This document shows, piece by piece, positions 35,569 through 44,951 of a stretch of DNA of 64,000 nt. The translations under genes and the position numbers were made by a program. Under the pieces are notes generated by a model, which searched no databases, was not told the DNA's origin, and worked only from the letters and a program-made list of their open reading frames with translations. This stretch comes from Devosia sp. (GTDB lineage: Bacteria; Pseudomonadota; Alphaproteobacteria; Rhizobiales; Devosiaceae), in assembly GCF_014860165.1 (NCBI RefSeq), contig NZ_JACZKG010000003.1:1-64000 (forward strand), read 5' to 3'. Numbering within the stretch: the first letter of the stretch is position 1; each line of letters opens with the position of its first letter.

Positions 35569-36819
35569 CTAGACCTCAAAACTGACCTTGCCGGCCTTGT
35601 CGAACTCGTAGACGTCGTCCCGGAAGCTCACCGTTCCCTGCCGGTTGGCCCAAGCGGAAATGTAGGTAAAATGCAGTTCCACCGGGCTCTTGACCGAGAC
35701 GTCGAGCCGCTCTCCCGATGCGAAGACGCTGCCGATTTCCGGGGCGCCCCAGTCGCCGTTATCCCGCAGAACCCAGGCGACGAAGTCCTGCACCTGGTCC
35801 ACACGGACGCATCCGGAGGAATAGAAGCGGGAGTTCTCGCCGAACAGACCCTTGGTCGGCGTGTCGTGCATGTACACCGCATGCTCGTTGGGAAAGTTGA
35901 TCTTGACGTTGCCCATCGAGTTGTTGGGCCCCGGGTCCTGACGGAAATTGTAATTCACGGCATCCTCGGTCGCCCAATTGATGTCGGTGGGCTGCAGTTC
36001 GGTGCCCTTGCCGTCGTAGATGCGGATGCGCTGCTCGGTTAGGTAGTTCGGATTTTCATTCATGTATTTGATGAGATCGCGCCGGATAATGCTCTTGGGC
36101 ACGTTCCAGAACGGATTGAAGTTGATCTGGTGGATGTTGCTCTTGAGAATGGGTGTCTGGCGGTCAATGCGGCCCACCACAGCGGTGTGCCGCCGCGCCA
36201 CCATTCCGCCCTCGACTGTCTCGATCGACGCCGCCGGAATATTGACGACAACATATCGGTCCGCCAGCCGGGGCGCCATCGCTTGAACGCGCAGGAGGTT
36301 CAGCCGAAGCTGGTGCAGTCGTGCCTCGGCCGGAACGTTGAGCGCATGCCAGGTCGCCTCATCGACCTGTCCCGTGATCTGAAGGCCGTGCCGTGCCTGA
36401 AACCGCCGCAGGGCCGCGTCCAAAGGGGCATCGAACACGTCATCGACGCGATCTGCCATCGCCAGATCAGCCGAAGAGATCAATCGACGTTTCAGGGCAA
36501 CCACCGCAGCGCGAGAGTTACCCAGGATGAGCTGATAGGCTTCCTGGGGCACCTCATCCCAGCCACCCGCGACAACGAAAGGCTCGTATTGGGCAATGGC
36601 AAGCAAGAGGTTATTGGCAGTGTCGTAAGACAGGACGGGCTCGACGGTGTCGATCGCCTGCATCGCGGCGACGCTGTTGGCCTCCCTGTCCGCTTCGTTC
36701 AGGACGCGGCCGCGAGACATCATATCCCATATGGAGTCACCCTCCTGGGCGCGGGCAAGCATCGGCACCAGCCCGCCCGCAGCGAGCGAGAGAACTCTGA
36801 TAAAATCTCGGCGTTTCAT
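35569..36819 (-). CDS. L,D-transpeptidase with peptidoglycan-binding domain (LdtD/YcbB-like)
   Basis: A 416-residue exported enzyme with a twin-arginine-like signal (MKRRDFIRVLSLAAGGLVPM). A PG-binding-1 motif (ALRRFQARHGLQITGQVDE) lies near residues 140-165, and the C-terminal YkuD domain includes YMHDTPTKGLF and RFYSSGCVRVDQVQDF with the catalytic Cys. It forms 3-3 peptidoglycan cross-links. The length and order match YcbB/LdtD. A short, broken copy of its C-terminus is found at 43,671. Confidence 0.9.
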   Translation of the reverse strand: MKRRDFIRVLSLAAGGLVPMLARAQEGDSIWDMMSRGRVLNEADREANSVAAMQAIDTVEPVLSYDTANNLLLAIAQYEPFVVAGGWDEVPQEAYQLILGNSRAAVVALKRRLISSADLAMADRVDDVFDAPLDAALRRFQARHGLQITGQVDEATWHALNVPAEARLHQLRLNLLRVQAMAPRLADRYVVVNIPAASIETVEGGMVARRHTAVVGRIDRQTPILKSNIHQINFNPFWNVPKSIIRRDLIKYMNENPNYLTEQRIRIYDGKGTELQPTDINWATEDAVNYNFRQDPGPNNSMGNVKINFPNEHAVYMHDTPTKGLFGENSRFYSSGCVRVDQVQDFVAWVLRDNGDWGAPEIGSVFASGERLDVSVKSPVELHFTYISAWANRQGTVSFRDDVYEFDKAGKVSFEV

Positions 36820-37041
36820 GGGGAGCCCCTGAGGTTTTGCGTTAGCTGGCGTTAGCACTTTTGATCTTTGCCCGAAATGCACCTCGCCAGTATTCACGTC
36901 CCTTTGATCCATCTGCACCGCAACGCGCAGTCAGAGCAACATCCGGATGTCGCAGGGCACCACTGGCCTAAGGCCATCACGTTGCGTCGATCCGATGGAC
37001 TCGGAGCCCCGGCCGGCACAATGTTGTGCAGGGGGCAGTCG

Positions 37042-37149
37042 ATGAAATTCCTACGTATCGCGGGCCTGATTTCGGTGCTCTTGCTATGGGCAACGGCGCT
37101 TATGTGGGCGACGTTTGTGTTCACCGCCCACTCGACCTTTGCGCCGTAG
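37042..37149 (+). CDS. 35-aa membrane microprotein (uncertain)
   Basis: MKFLRIAGLISVLLLWATAL continues as one hydrophobic helix and ends in AHSTFAP. A purine-rich AGGGGGCAG precedes the ATG. The short length means it could be chance. 37150-37467 holds no recognised gene. Confidence 0.35.
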   Translation: MKFLRIAGLISVLLLWATALMWATFVFTAHSTFAP

Positions 37150-37467
37150 ATTGGACGGAATGAGGGCGGTGGTTTGGCAGCGAAGGGGTACTAAGTGCCG
37201 GTTGCGCTGAGGATCCATCGACGCTTCTGATCGTACCCGGCGGGAAAGGTCCCGCCCACGCCGGCGAACATGGTCGGTTTAGAGGTCTGCTCTTTACGAT
37301 CGTCAGCTTGCCGTTTATGCGACCGGCCTCGTCTCCCGCCTGCACGGCGGTTCCAGGCATGTCAAACCGCTAAGGAGGGGCTTGTGGGCTCGGTCTCAAC
37401 CGAATAGGGCACGGCAGCCATTTTCACGATCTTTGGTACCCGATTCGATGTCTTCAAAGGAACCAAC

Positions 37468-37734
37468 TTGGGCAGCCGCCGCTTCTATCAAACCTATGAC
37501 TTTGACCTCGGCGAAGACGTGCGGAAGTTTGTTTCCGTCAGGATTGTCGAAAGCAAAATGACCGTGGTTTCAGTCTACCATATTGGTGACATCCGCGAAA
37601 ACGCGGAATGTGTCTTCCAGATAAAGGGGATGCCCCGTTTGCAGCGGAGCGAGTTTAGTTTGGACGTCGCATTTGACTGGGTGCCTGTCGGATGGCTAAC
37701 ATTCCTGTCGCTGCCGCTAACTAGGGTGTTTTAG
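37468..37734 (+). CDS. Unrecognised small ORF (88 aa)
   Basis: The frame encodes GSRRFYQTYDFDLGEDVRKF and RIVESKMTVVSVYHIGDIRE, then a hydrophobic end. Alternating hydrophobic residues suggest a beta-rich, partly genuine protein, and the open frame extends a further ~15 codons upstream without a good start. No family or ribosome site is seen. It may be a fragment. Confidence 0.3.
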   Translation: MGSRRFYQTYDFDLGEDVRKFVSVRIVESKMTVVSVYHIGDIRENAECVFQIKGMPRLQRSEFSLDVAFDWVPVGWLTFLSLPLTRVF

Positions 37735-37772
37735 GTCCCGGCGACCCTCCGGCCTTCGGGGCATTTCACCTC

Positions 37773-38636
37773 TTACGCCGCGTTGGACAGGTCTGTGGTA
37801 GCCTTGTCTACTTCTTCGAAGGTTGGGCGGACGTCCGACATTAGCGACTTGCGAGCGAACTCAATGGCCATAACAGGGACCTGACCAGAGACGTGTGCGA
37901 GCAGACCCGTCTTGAGCGACAGGAAGTACTTGGACTCCGATTCATAGATGCCCCGTAGGGACTGGGCCATCGGGCCAAAGAAGCCGTAGGCGACGAACAC
38001 GCCAAAGAATGTACCCACGAGGGCGCCGCCGATCATGTGACCGAGGACTTCCGGCGGTTCGCTAATGGCGCCCATGGTCTTGATAACACCCAACACGGCG
38101 GCCACAATGCCGAGCGCCGGTGTGCCATCCGCGAGAGCCTGGATGGCGCCGATCACTCGTTCTTGTTCCTGATGGTGGGTTTCAAGCTCCTCGTCCATCA
38201 GTGCCTCGAGCTCGTGGACGTTGTTCGATCCCATGGTCACCATGCGTAGGTAGTCGCACGTGAATTCGACCGCGTGATGGTTGGAAGCGAAGATGGGGAA
38301 TCTTTTGAAGATCTCGGAATCCTTCGGGCTTTCAATATGGGTTTCGAGAGCCAATATCCCCTTGGTCTGGATGAGCTTGAAAAGGCTGAACTGCAGGCCA
38401 AGCAGTTCGACATAGGCTTCCTTCTTATATTTCGCGCCCTTAAAGAGCGTGCCGAACAATCCGAGGGACTGCTTTAGCACAGAGCCTGGATTGCCGATGA
38501 CATAGGCGCCGATCGCTGCACCCAGGATGATCACGTATTCAAATGGTTGCCATAGGACAGCGAGGTAGCCGCCCAGTGCGACATAACCGCCAAAAACGCT
38601 GCCGCAGACGATAAGTATGCCAATGATAAGGCGCAT
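37773..38636 (-). CDS. motA: Flagellar motor stator protein MotA
   Basis: A 287-residue inner-membrane protein. It has the four MotA helices (GILIVCGSVFGGYVALGGYL; EYVIILGAAIGAYVIGN; GIVAAVLGVIKTMGAI; LVGTFFGVFVAYGFFGPMAQ) and the conserved ELEALMDEELETH cytoplasmic loop. With MotB it conducts protons to turn the flagellum. No motB or other flagellar gene is next to it, so it is an orphan. Its final 19 codons have a second, isolated copy at 17,824. Confidence 0.93.
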   Translation of the reverse strand: MRLIIGILIVCGSVFGGYVALGGYLAVLWQPFEYVIILGAAIGAYVIGNPGSVLKQSLGLFGTLFKGAKYKKEAYVELLGLQFSLFKLIQTKGILALETHIESPKDSEIFKRFPIFASNHHAVEFTCDYLRMVTMGSNNVHELEALMDEELETHHQEQERVIGAIQALADGTPALGIVAAVLGVIKTMGAISEPPEVLGHMIGGALVGTFFGVFVAYGFFGPMAQSLRGIYESESKYFLSLKTGLLAHVSGQVPVMAIEFARKSLMSDVRPTFEEVDKATTDLSNAA

Positions 38637-39041
38637 CTATTTCGAAACCTGTGCTCGATTGCAGCTACCGGCGGTGGACGCCGCGACGGGGCACCGTGGA
38701 CCCGGACTTCGGGACGCAAACCTTCGTCATCTGAACTCTGCCATGCTTAACCTTAATGTGCGGTGTATCATCTGGCGGCATATGCTCGGGCCTATCTCGC
38801 GCTCTCTGTTCTTCCTCTATCCACCGCTAACGCCTGGAAACTGGCTCCCCCGCCACAACACCAATAATGACGGCGAAGAGGTCGCGATGGCGGATTGATG
38901 ATAGTCATCGTGCTCACTGTCTGACGGCCAGCCCCGTCCTGGGCGGAGAAGGGGACCGTCTCCTCCCGGGCAAACTGCAACCCGGCCCACAGCTGAGGTG
39001 TACAATTGCAGTCGGGCGCAAGTATCAGGCGCCATTAACCA
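38637..39041. other. No gene recognised (405 bp)
   Basis: Short open frames lack ribosome sites and family features. The first part should contain the promoter of motA on the reverse strand. Confidence 0.5.
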
Positions 39042-39467
39042 TTGATTAGCCATCTCGGGCCAAAACTGGTGGCCATCGCCTCGACACAATTGTCCCCTCA
39101 AAACGACGCGCAATCGAGTTCGGATTCGCCCTTGAAGTCGCTACTTATTCTTGTCAATTGGACGGCCATGATCATGGTCTTGGTGCTCGGAGCGGGTCTT
39201 TCCCACGCTGGCCAGCCGGCGCACGTACATGGCGCGGCTGACGAGGCGGTACTGGTGGCCCAGGACGAGGCTATCCAAAGCGACCTACATACCGAGCAAG
39301 ACAAGTTGCAAAATGAGCCAACCTTTCATTGTGGTGCGCCATTCTTGGGGATCGCGTGCGAGCACGTCGCCGAGCGCTATTTTGGCCGGTTGCCATACGC
39401 ATCAATCCAAGTGCGCATTCTGACTGTCCGGCCGACGCCATTGGACCCCCGACCGCCGCGAGCCTGA
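39042..39467 (+). CDS. Small exported protein with RPPR tail (up to 141 aa)
   Basis: A hydrophobic export segment (LLILVNWTAMIMVLVLGAGL) begins near residue 34, so the true start may be internal. Then come HAGQPAHVHGAAD, FHCGAPFLGIACEH and the tail LDPRPPRA. It belongs to the set of small exported proteins with a C-terminal Pro-Pro motif. It lies ~60 bases upstream of a c'-type cytochrome gene and could be co-transcribed. Confidence 0.55.
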   Translation: MISHLGPKLVAIASTQLSPQNDAQSSSDSPLKSLLILVNWTAMIMVLVLGAGLSHAGQPAHVHGAADEAVLVAQDEAIQSDLHTEQDKLQNEPTFHCGAPFLGIACEHVAERYFGRLPYASIQVRILTVRPTPLDPRPPRA

Positions 39468-39525
39468 TCACCGACAAGGGTGCGCCGCAGCAGCGGCGAA
39501 GGCAAATAATGCGGATCATAGAGAC

Positions 39526-40167
39526 ATGATGAATAAACTCGGAATCGCCTGGCTAGCGGCCGGCGGAATAGTAGTGCTTACGGGCGTAACGGCATTGGCC
39601 CATGGCGGCGCCACCGGTATTGTCGGTGAACGCATGATGGGCATGATGATGCTCAGTGAGCAGGTAAAGCTCCTGGCGCCGCTTTTTGCCGATGGAGAAC
39701 CTGTGGATCCAGTGCTCCTCGCAGAGGCCGCCACGATGATCGAAATGCACGCCGGCCGGGCGATGACTGACCTGTTTCCTGAGGGTAGCCTCGAAGCGCC
39801 ATCCGAAGCGAAGCCAGAAATTTGGGACAGGTGGCAGGAATTTACGTCATACGCTGATCGCCTTGGAATGCTCGGTGCAGAGTTAGCCGCGGTCGCTCGA
39901 CCGGCAGAAGCAAAACTTGCCGATATCGCCGCGCCAGTCCCGGCACCGCCAGAGCCTGAACGCAGCGAATGGGAGAGATTGGACTTCGCCAGCCTGATGG
40001 GTCTTGCGCCAGCGCCGGCCATTCAAACCGTTAGCATCGACAGTCTGATTACCGGTTCCCTGGGGGACGCGGTTCCCAGAGCTGCGCCAGCGAGCAGGAC
40101 GCAGCAGCAGGTATTTGCCGACGTCACCGCTACTTGCTCATCTTGCCACGCCGCATTCCGGCGCTGA
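39526..40167 (+). CDS. Cytochrome c' / c556-like protein
   Basis: A 213-residue exported protein with a signal helix (LGIAWLAAGGIVVLTGVTA), then HGGATGIVGERMMGMMMLSE, typical of cytochrome c'/c556, and a C-terminal heme site CSSCHAAFRR. The class binds one high- or low-spin heme at CxxCH near the end and is involved in NO binding or electron transfer. An insertion of ~40 Pro/Ala/Glu-rich residues makes it longer than the usual ~150. A diheme cytochrome starts 3 bases after the stop. Confidence 0.85.
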   Translation: MMNKLGIAWLAAGGIVVLTGVTALAHGGATGIVGERMMGMMMLSEQVKLLAPLFADGEPVDPVLLAEAATMIEMHAGRAMTDLFPEGSLEAPSEAKPEIWDRWQEFTSYADRLGMLGAELAAVARPAEAKLADIAAPVPAPPEPERSEWERLDFASLMGLAPAPAIQTVSIDSLITGSLGDAVPRAAPASRTQQQVFADVTATCSSCHAAFRR

Positions 40168-40169
40168 AG

Positions 40170-41051
40170 ATGAAGCTGCTACCTGGTCTTTCTCTCGCGC
40201 TGGTGCTGGCGGCCGCTTTGGCCGTGTTGACGATTAAGCTCTGGCCACTGCCACCGCCGACTAGCGTTGTCCAACTGACAGGCGACCCGAAGCGCGGCGC
40301 CTACCTCGCACGCCTCTCAGGGTGCGTTGCATGCCATACTGCCGGCGGAGAGGAGCCTCTCTCCGGCGGCGCAGCGCTGAATTCCAAGTTTGGTGCCTTC
40401 TTCGCGCCAAATATCACCCCCGATACCGTGTATGGCATCGGCGGCTGGTCATTCGAGCAGTTTGTCCGCGCCGTGCGCCAGGGGGTTTCCCCGGAGGGAG
40501 CACCTTACTACCCGGCCTTTCCCTATGAATTCTACGCCAGCTTGACCGATCAGGACATGGCAGACATTTGGGCTGCAGTTCAGGCGGTGCCGCCGGTGGC
40601 CCAGCCGTCGACGCCGCATCAAGTGGGCTTCCCCTTCAATGTCCGGGACGGAATTCGCGTTTGGCGATCGTTCTTCGAACAGCCGCAGACATACGTGGAG
40701 GATTCAAGTCGGAGCATTTCCTGGAACCGTGGCAGGTATATGGTTCAAGGCCCGGCCCACTGCGCGGCATGCCATACGCCAAGAAATATCGCTGGTGGTC
40801 TGATCTCTGACCGGGAGCTGACGGGCGACCCGGCGATGCAGGATGGCGGACGCTCGCCTGCCATAACTTGGCGGGCCCTGACAGTGCGGGGCTGGACCAA
40901 GGACGCGCTCGTCGCGGCTCTGCGAACCGGTGTACTTCCCGATGGCGATGCTTTCGGCGGCTCCATGGCCGAAGTTGTCCATGGAGGCACGAAATACCTG
41001 CTGGACCAACATCTGGAGGACATGGCGACCTACCTGCTCAATCTCGAATGA
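40170..41051 (+). CDS. Diheme cytochrome c, membrane-anchored
   Basis: A 293-residue protein with an N-terminal anchor (LSLALVLAAALAVLTIKL). Heme sites are CVACHTAGG and CAACHTPRN, with the distal segments NITPDTVYGIGGWSFEQF and GRSPAITWRALTVRGW as in the cytochrome subunits of periplasmic dehydrogenases. It shuttles electrons from a periplasmic donor. The dehydrogenase is not here. The C-terminal motif YLLDQHLEDMATYLLNLE is echoed in a broken form at 50,526. Confidence 0.9.
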   Translation: MKLLPGLSLALVLAAALAVLTIKLWPLPPPTSVVQLTGDPKRGAYLARLSGCVACHTAGGEEPLSGGAALNSKFGAFFAPNITPDTVYGIGGWSFEQFVRAVRQGVSPEGAPYYPAFPYEFYASLTDQDMADIWAAVQAVPPVAQPSTPHQVGFPFNVRDGIRVWRSFFEQPQTYVEDSSRSISWNRGRYMVQGPAHCAACHTPRNIAGGLISDRELTGDPAMQDGGRSPAITWRALTVRGWTKDALVAALRTGVLPDGDAFGGSMAEVVHGGTKYLLDQHLEDMATYLLNLE

Positions 41052-41125
41052 TTTTTGTCGCAAGATCGCCACGGGCGGAAGGCACGATTGGGGAACAGTT
41101 TGAACGCCGGAGCGTTAGCCACACC

Positions 41126-41485
41126 ATGCGAGCAAAGCCACCAATTCCGCGCGAGACTCGCAAAGTAGCTCATGCGATTGCACTTCTCTTCGCGGTGCTG
41201 CTCAGCCTGACTGTCCACCACGTACCATTGGTGGCCCGGGTACCAGACACAGCGCACACAATCACGCATGTGCAAGCAGCGTTCGACTGTTCCGAGCGCC
41301 GTTGTGATCCTTCTCACCAGACAACCCCTGGATGCTGCGCCACGAATATTTGCCTAGGAGCACCCCCAGCTTCTGCCGCCGGGTTTTTGGCCGTGAGCCA
41401 CGTCATCGGTCACGATCCACATGGCCCATCAATTGCCTTGCGGTGGTCAAATGACGGACCCGATCGGCCACCAAAAGTTTCTTGA
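41126..41485 (+). CDS. Small exported Cys-rich protein with RPPK tail (119 aa)
   Basis: Begins MRAKPPIPRETRKVAHAIAL with a hydrophobic segment, then CSERRCDPSHQTTPGCC and ATNICLG, five or more closely spaced cysteines, and ends GPDRPPKVS. The cysteines could bind copper or form disulfides in the periplasm. It lies just upstream of the DUF305 protein. Part of the five-member set with Pro-Pro tails. Confidence 0.6.
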   Translation: MRAKPPIPRETRKVAHAIALLFAVLLSLTVHHVPLVARVPDTAHTITHVQAAFDCSERRCDPSHQTTPGCCATNICLGAPPASAAGFLAVSHVIGHDPHGPSIALRWSNDGPDRPPKVS

Positions 41486-41551
41486 TGAATGCAGATTCAA
41501 ACGGCATGGCCTCTATGCCTTGCCGGCAAAAGCCAACTAGGAACCACTATT

Positions 41552-42025
41552 ATGAACACGTTTAAAATCACCATTCTGACCACCGCAATGCTGCTCGCGG
41601 TGGTCGGCCCATCTACAGCCCAGGACGCGATGCCCGGGCACGATATGTCGACCATGGGTCAGTCAGGCGCATCCACCGCTCAATCGATGCTCCCTGAGAT
41701 ATGCAAAACGGCTGGAGCCATGGGTTCGATGAATTCAATGGGCTCTATGGGATCGATGGAGATGGACGCAGCCCATACCGACCTGATGGCCGGTATGGAC
41801 GCCATGAACCAGGATATGATGATCGGTGCCATGGCCGAAGACATCGACGTGGCCTTCGTCTGCGGTATGATCCCGCATCACCAGGGCGCGATCAGCATGG
41901 CCAAGGCTGAGTTGGAGCACGGCGACGACGAGTGGGCCAAGGAAATGGCCCAAAAGGTAATCGATGCCCAGGAGGCCGAGATCGCCGACATGCTGGCCTG
42001 GCTCGAAGAACAGGCTGCCAAGTAG
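41552..42025 (+). CDS. DUF305 family periplasmic protein (CopM-like)
   Basis: A 157-residue exported protein: signal peptide ([18 protein letters not shown]), Met/His-rich linker with [12 protein letters not shown] and [14 protein letters not shown], and the DUF305 four-helix domain with [20 protein letters not shown]. Met and His clusters are classic copper ligands. The cyanobacterial homologue CopM binds copper in the periplasm. A strong terminator follows. Confidence 0.9.
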   Translation: MNTFKITILTTAMLLAVVGPSTAQDAMPGHDMSTMGQSGASTAQSMLPEICKTAGAMGSMNSMGSMGSMEMDAAHTDLMAGMDAMNQDMMIGAMAEDIDVAFVCGMIPHHQGAISMAKAELEHGDDEWAKEMAQKVIDAQEAEIADMLAWLEEQAAK

Positions 42026-42040
42026 GCCTCGCAAAACTTA

Positions 42041-42061
42041 GGGGCGCTTCGGCGCCCCTTT
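42041..42061 (+). terminator. Intrinsic terminator after DUF305
   Basis: GGGGCGC-TTCG-GCGCCCC is a 7-bp perfect stem with a stable UUCG loop, then TTT. It ends the DUF305 transcript. Confidence 0.85.
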
Positions 42062-42081
42062 CCAATCGAGGAGCCGGACCG

Positions 42082-42231
42082 TTGAACGCGGCAGGCATTC
42101 CAGTGGTGGCGGGTGTGCTCTACCCATCCTTCGGCTTGACCCTGTCATCGGCAATTGCCGCCGCCATGGCGCTGTCCTCGGTCAGCGTCATCGGCAACTC
42201 CCTCAGATTGCGCAATGTGAAGATCGGCTGA
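42082..42231 (+). pseudogene. copA: C-terminal fragment of a copper P-type ATPase
   Basis: Encodes [18 protein letters not shown] and [20 protein letters not shown], the last two helices of a CopA-type ATPase including the MxxSS motif. The rest is missing. The TTG at 42082 has AGGAG upstream by coincidence or design, so a 49-aa peptide could be made. It is a different paralogue from copA at 27,577. Confidence 0.75.
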
Positions 42232-42280
42232 GGGTCTGTCCAGACGGCAGTTCCCTTCCAACCCCAAAAGGAGCGGTATC

Positions 42281-42707
42281 ATGTCCGACCACCACCATGC
42301 GGAGATGACCAAGGGCAGCTATTGGCGCTTCGGCGTCGAACTCGCGATCGACTTCGTCATCATGTACCTGGTGATGTACAATGATCGCGACCCTCGGGCA
42401 CTTCTACCTCAACCTCAACAATGTCCACATGACGCTGATGATGGTGGCGCCCATGGCGGTCGTGATGCTGATCTCGATGCGCTCGATGTTTCCATCCCGG
42501 CGGGCCAACAGGGTCATTGTGGTCGTCGCTCTTGTGGTCTTCGGGATCAGCTTCTGGGGCATGCGCAGCCAGGCCGCCATCGGCGACGCGGAATTCGTGC
42601 GATCCATGGTGCCGCACCATTCGGGGGCGATCCTGATGTGGCCTCGGATCATTGCCGGCCAACAGAGCGAGATCGACCAGATGCAGGCGATCCTGGAGCG
42701 GCTTTGA
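42281..42707 (+). pseudogene. DUF305 membrane protein, frameshifted and internally deleted
   Basis: Starts MSDHHHAEMTKGSYWRFGVE with AAAAGGAG upstream. After FVIMYLVMYN a 2-base loss moves the reading to the frame with MIATLGHFYLNLNNVHMTL, helices and SMVPHHSGAILM. The ~20 residues that normally follow are missing before QMQAILERL. It is therefore a broken member of the membrane DUF305 group often found on copper islands. Confidence 0.7.
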
Positions 42708-42715
42708 GCGCAGTA

Positions 42716-43495
42716 CTATAGCGCGGCCATGGTCGAGAAAGAGCCGGCCGGGCAGGCGGCGGCAGGGTCGAGCGGCGCGGTCAACGCGCCGGTAGGACCG
42801 AAAAAGTAGCGCTTTTCGCATACATCCCAAGCCGGTGGCTGGCGTGTCGCCTCGAAAATGTCGGTGCCTTGCTTGAGGTTCTGCCAGAACGGCACGTGAG
42901 GGCTGGTCGCGTTCAAGGCCAGGTTGGCGTCGGTCATGCGGAACGGCAGCAATTGCAGCTGGAACGAACGATTGCCGCCCCGGAAGCTCTCGCGCGCCAG
43001 CGCAAAGATCTCCTTGATGCCCTCGTCGGTCATGGCGAAGCAGCCCACCGACTTGCAGTCGCCATGCACCATCAGATTGGTGCCGGTGCGGCCCCAGACT
43101 TGGTCGAACTTGTTGGGAAAACCCACGTTGAAGGACAGCCAATAGGCGGATTTCGGATTCATCAGCGCTGGGGTGATGTCGTAGAAACCCTCCGGAGACT
43201 GGTAGTCGCCTTCCTGAATCTTGGGCCCCAGTCCACCCGACCACTTGCAGATCGGATACGTCTTGAACAGCGTATAGTCGCCGGTGCGGGTGCGTTTCCA
43301 GACCTCGAGCTCCGAACTCTGCTTGTAGACGCGAACGACCATGGCCTCGCCTGGAGACGAGCCGATCTCCGCCAATCTTTCGATGGTCGCCTTTGCCAGC
43401 GGAACATTGTGACGGTTGTCGCCGACGAACTGGCTGCAGCCCGTGATGAGGACAAGGGTGGCCAGCAGTAGCATCGTTCGGATGAAAAGGAACAT
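42716..43495 (-). CDS. YafK-like L,D-transpeptidase family lipoprotein
   Basis: A 259-residue protein with a lipoprotein signal (MLLLATLVLITGC). The YkuD domain shows VRVYKQSSELEVWKRT and GTNLMVHGDCKSVGCFAMTD, with the catalytic His-x-Cys-Cys region of YafK/DpaA proteins. YafK cleaves the bond between Braun lipoprotein and peptidoglycan. The start at 43495 puts the lipobox at residue ~20. It is the third YkuD protein in the window. Confidence 0.85.
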   Translation of the reverse strand: MFLFIRTMLLLATLVLITGCSQFVGDNRHNVPLAKATIERLAEIGSSPGEAMVVRVYKQSSELEVWKRTRTGDYTLFKTYPICKWSGGLGPKIQEGDYQSPEGFYDITPALMNPKSAYWLSFNVGFPNKFDQVWGRTGTNLMVHGDCKSVGCFAMTDEGIKEIFALARESFRGGNRSFQLQLLPFRMTDANLALNATSPHVPFWQNLKQGTDIFEATRQPPAWDVCEKRYFFGPTGALTAPLDPAAACPAGSFSTMAAL

Positions 43496-43670
43496 GAAGT
43501 CACCGCTTGAACTTTTCGGCAACCATAGGCGTCGTAGGTTACCGTATGGTGATCTGTCGATCCAGACGACTGCGGCGCTCAAAAAAGTGATCACCCAAGC
43601 TCCGACAACGAGTATCGCCTCCAGCAAGGGTCGGGCCTGAATTTCGGGCCTCGGCACCTTTCGGCCATAT

Positions 43671-43725
43671 CAAGGCGTAAACGTCGTCGCGGAAGCAGGC
43701 CGCACCCTGCCGTTCGCCCAAGCGG
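43671..43725 (-). pseudogene. 3' fragment of the LdtD-like gene
   Basis: The reverse strand matches the region of the transpeptidase at 35,569 that encodes AWANRQGTVSFRDDVYEF, but here it reads AWAN in one frame and RQGAACFRDDVYAL in another. About 55 bases are similar at DNA level. A short dead tail. Confidence 0.55.
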
Positions 43726-43799
43726 CGAGGCGGGGCGGTGTCCGCAAACGGATCATTTGGCTCAGATTGGGTCGGCGGCTAGCGAAGTGTCGGCCTCGT

Positions 43800-44110
43800 C
43801 TTGGGGGTTGATGTTAAGCGCCGATGTTGGATGGTCAGGCGTTTAAATCCTTTCGCGCTGTTTGATGATGGCTGCGGCCCTGCCAAAGTGGGCGTCGGCT
43901 GGTGTCACGTTGTCGAGGCTCTCGTGGTAGCGCCGATGGTTGTAATGCTCGACGAAGGCGCTGATCTGGGCCTCAAGGTCTCCCGGGCAGGAAGTAGTTT
44001 TCCAGCAGGATGCGGTTCCTTGAGGGTCTGGTGCCAGCGCCTGATCTTGCCCTGGGTCTGGGGAGGCATCGGAGCGCCCCGTGTCAATCGGCGCCGGATA
44101 AGGCCTCCTA
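43800..44110 (-). mobile_element. IS3-family integrase C-terminus, degenerate
   Basis: The reverse strand contains RGAPMPPQTQGKIRRWHQTL, then after a shift the equivalents of ENYFLPGDLEAQ, FVEHYNHRRYHESLDN and GRAAAII. These are the C-terminal half of an IS3-family DDE transposase, including its last catalytic region. Several frameshifts make it inactive. 44111-44378 has no recognised gene. Confidence 0.7.
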
Positions 44111-44378
44111 TCGGCGTCAAAGAGGCTTTTTGGAAGCCGATTTCCCCGAAAAGGGGGGCCTCATTCCACGCGTAATCACAGCTATCAACCGCGGTGGTAG
44201 GTAAAGCGGAGGAACGTTGGGCGTCCACAGCGTTGACGGGTGCAGGGGACATTCATGCTGATCTCATCGAGACCGGCTAAGAGAGGATTTCAGGCAAATG
44301 GACGACTTTCGCGCGTCGTTTCAAGTCGGCAGAAAAGATATCGTGACTTGATACCTGGCGGGAACCCCCCTTATTCTG

Positions 44379-44951
44379 GTGGATGCCATGCTTTGGGAAT
44401 TTAGAGCAAGGACGATGGGTGCAGGAGAGAGTGTAAGGTCGAGCCGGCGAGACTTCCTGTTCGTTGCAACCGCTTCAACTTTTGCCGTTGGCATCACGGC
44501 AGTGGTCTGGCCGGTCATCAACAGCCTAAGCCCCGCCGACGACGTTAGAGCGCTGGCCGTCTCGGTTGAGGTGGACCTGTCGCCTATTGAAGTGGGTCAG
44601 CGCATAACGGTCATGTGGCGCTCGATGCCGGTTTTCATTGATCACCGAAGCCAAGAGCGGATTGCCGAAGCGAGGGCCACTAATCTGGCCGAATTGAGAG
44701 ATCCTCAAAGGGACGAAGACCGCGCGTTGCGGCCCGAATGGCTGATCCAGGTCGGCATCTGCACGCATTTGGGGTGTATCCCGCTAGGACAACAATCGGG
44801 CGATCCCGTCGGCGATTGGGACGGCTGGTTCTGTGCCTGCCACGGCTCCCAATACGATTCCTCGGGACGTGTCCGAAAAGGGCCGGCTCCGCGCAATTTG
44901 GAAATTCCACCCTACGCCTTCGTCTCTGACATGATGGTCCGGATCGGTTGA
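44379..44951 (+). CDS. petA: Rieske iron-sulfur subunit of cytochrome bc1 (PetA-like)
   Basis: About 178-190 residues. A Tat signal/anchor ([20 protein letters not shown]) precedes the Rieske fold with the [2Fe-2S] motifs CTHLGC and CACHGSQYD and the proline loop [10 protein letters not shown]. It would oxidise quinol in complex III. ATGs at 44388 and 44415 are alternatives; the last has AAGGA upstream. No cytochrome b or c1 gene is adjacent, so it is an orphan copy that would join the resident complex or another. Confidence 0.9.
   Translation: MDAMLWEFRARTMGAGESVRSSRRDFLFVATASTFAVGITAVVWPVINSLSPADDVRALAVSVEVDLSPIEVGQRITVMWRSMPVFIDHRSQERIAEARATNLAELRDPQRDEDRALRPEWLIQVGICTHLGCIPLGQQSGDPVGDWDGWFCACHGSQYDSSGRVRKGPAPRNLEIPPYAFVSDMMVRIG

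Noticed and set aside
41708-41765. Tandem repeat in the DUF305 gene as a mobile or satellite repeat
   Set aside because: It encodes the Met-Gly-Ser copper-binding linker and is a coding repeat.
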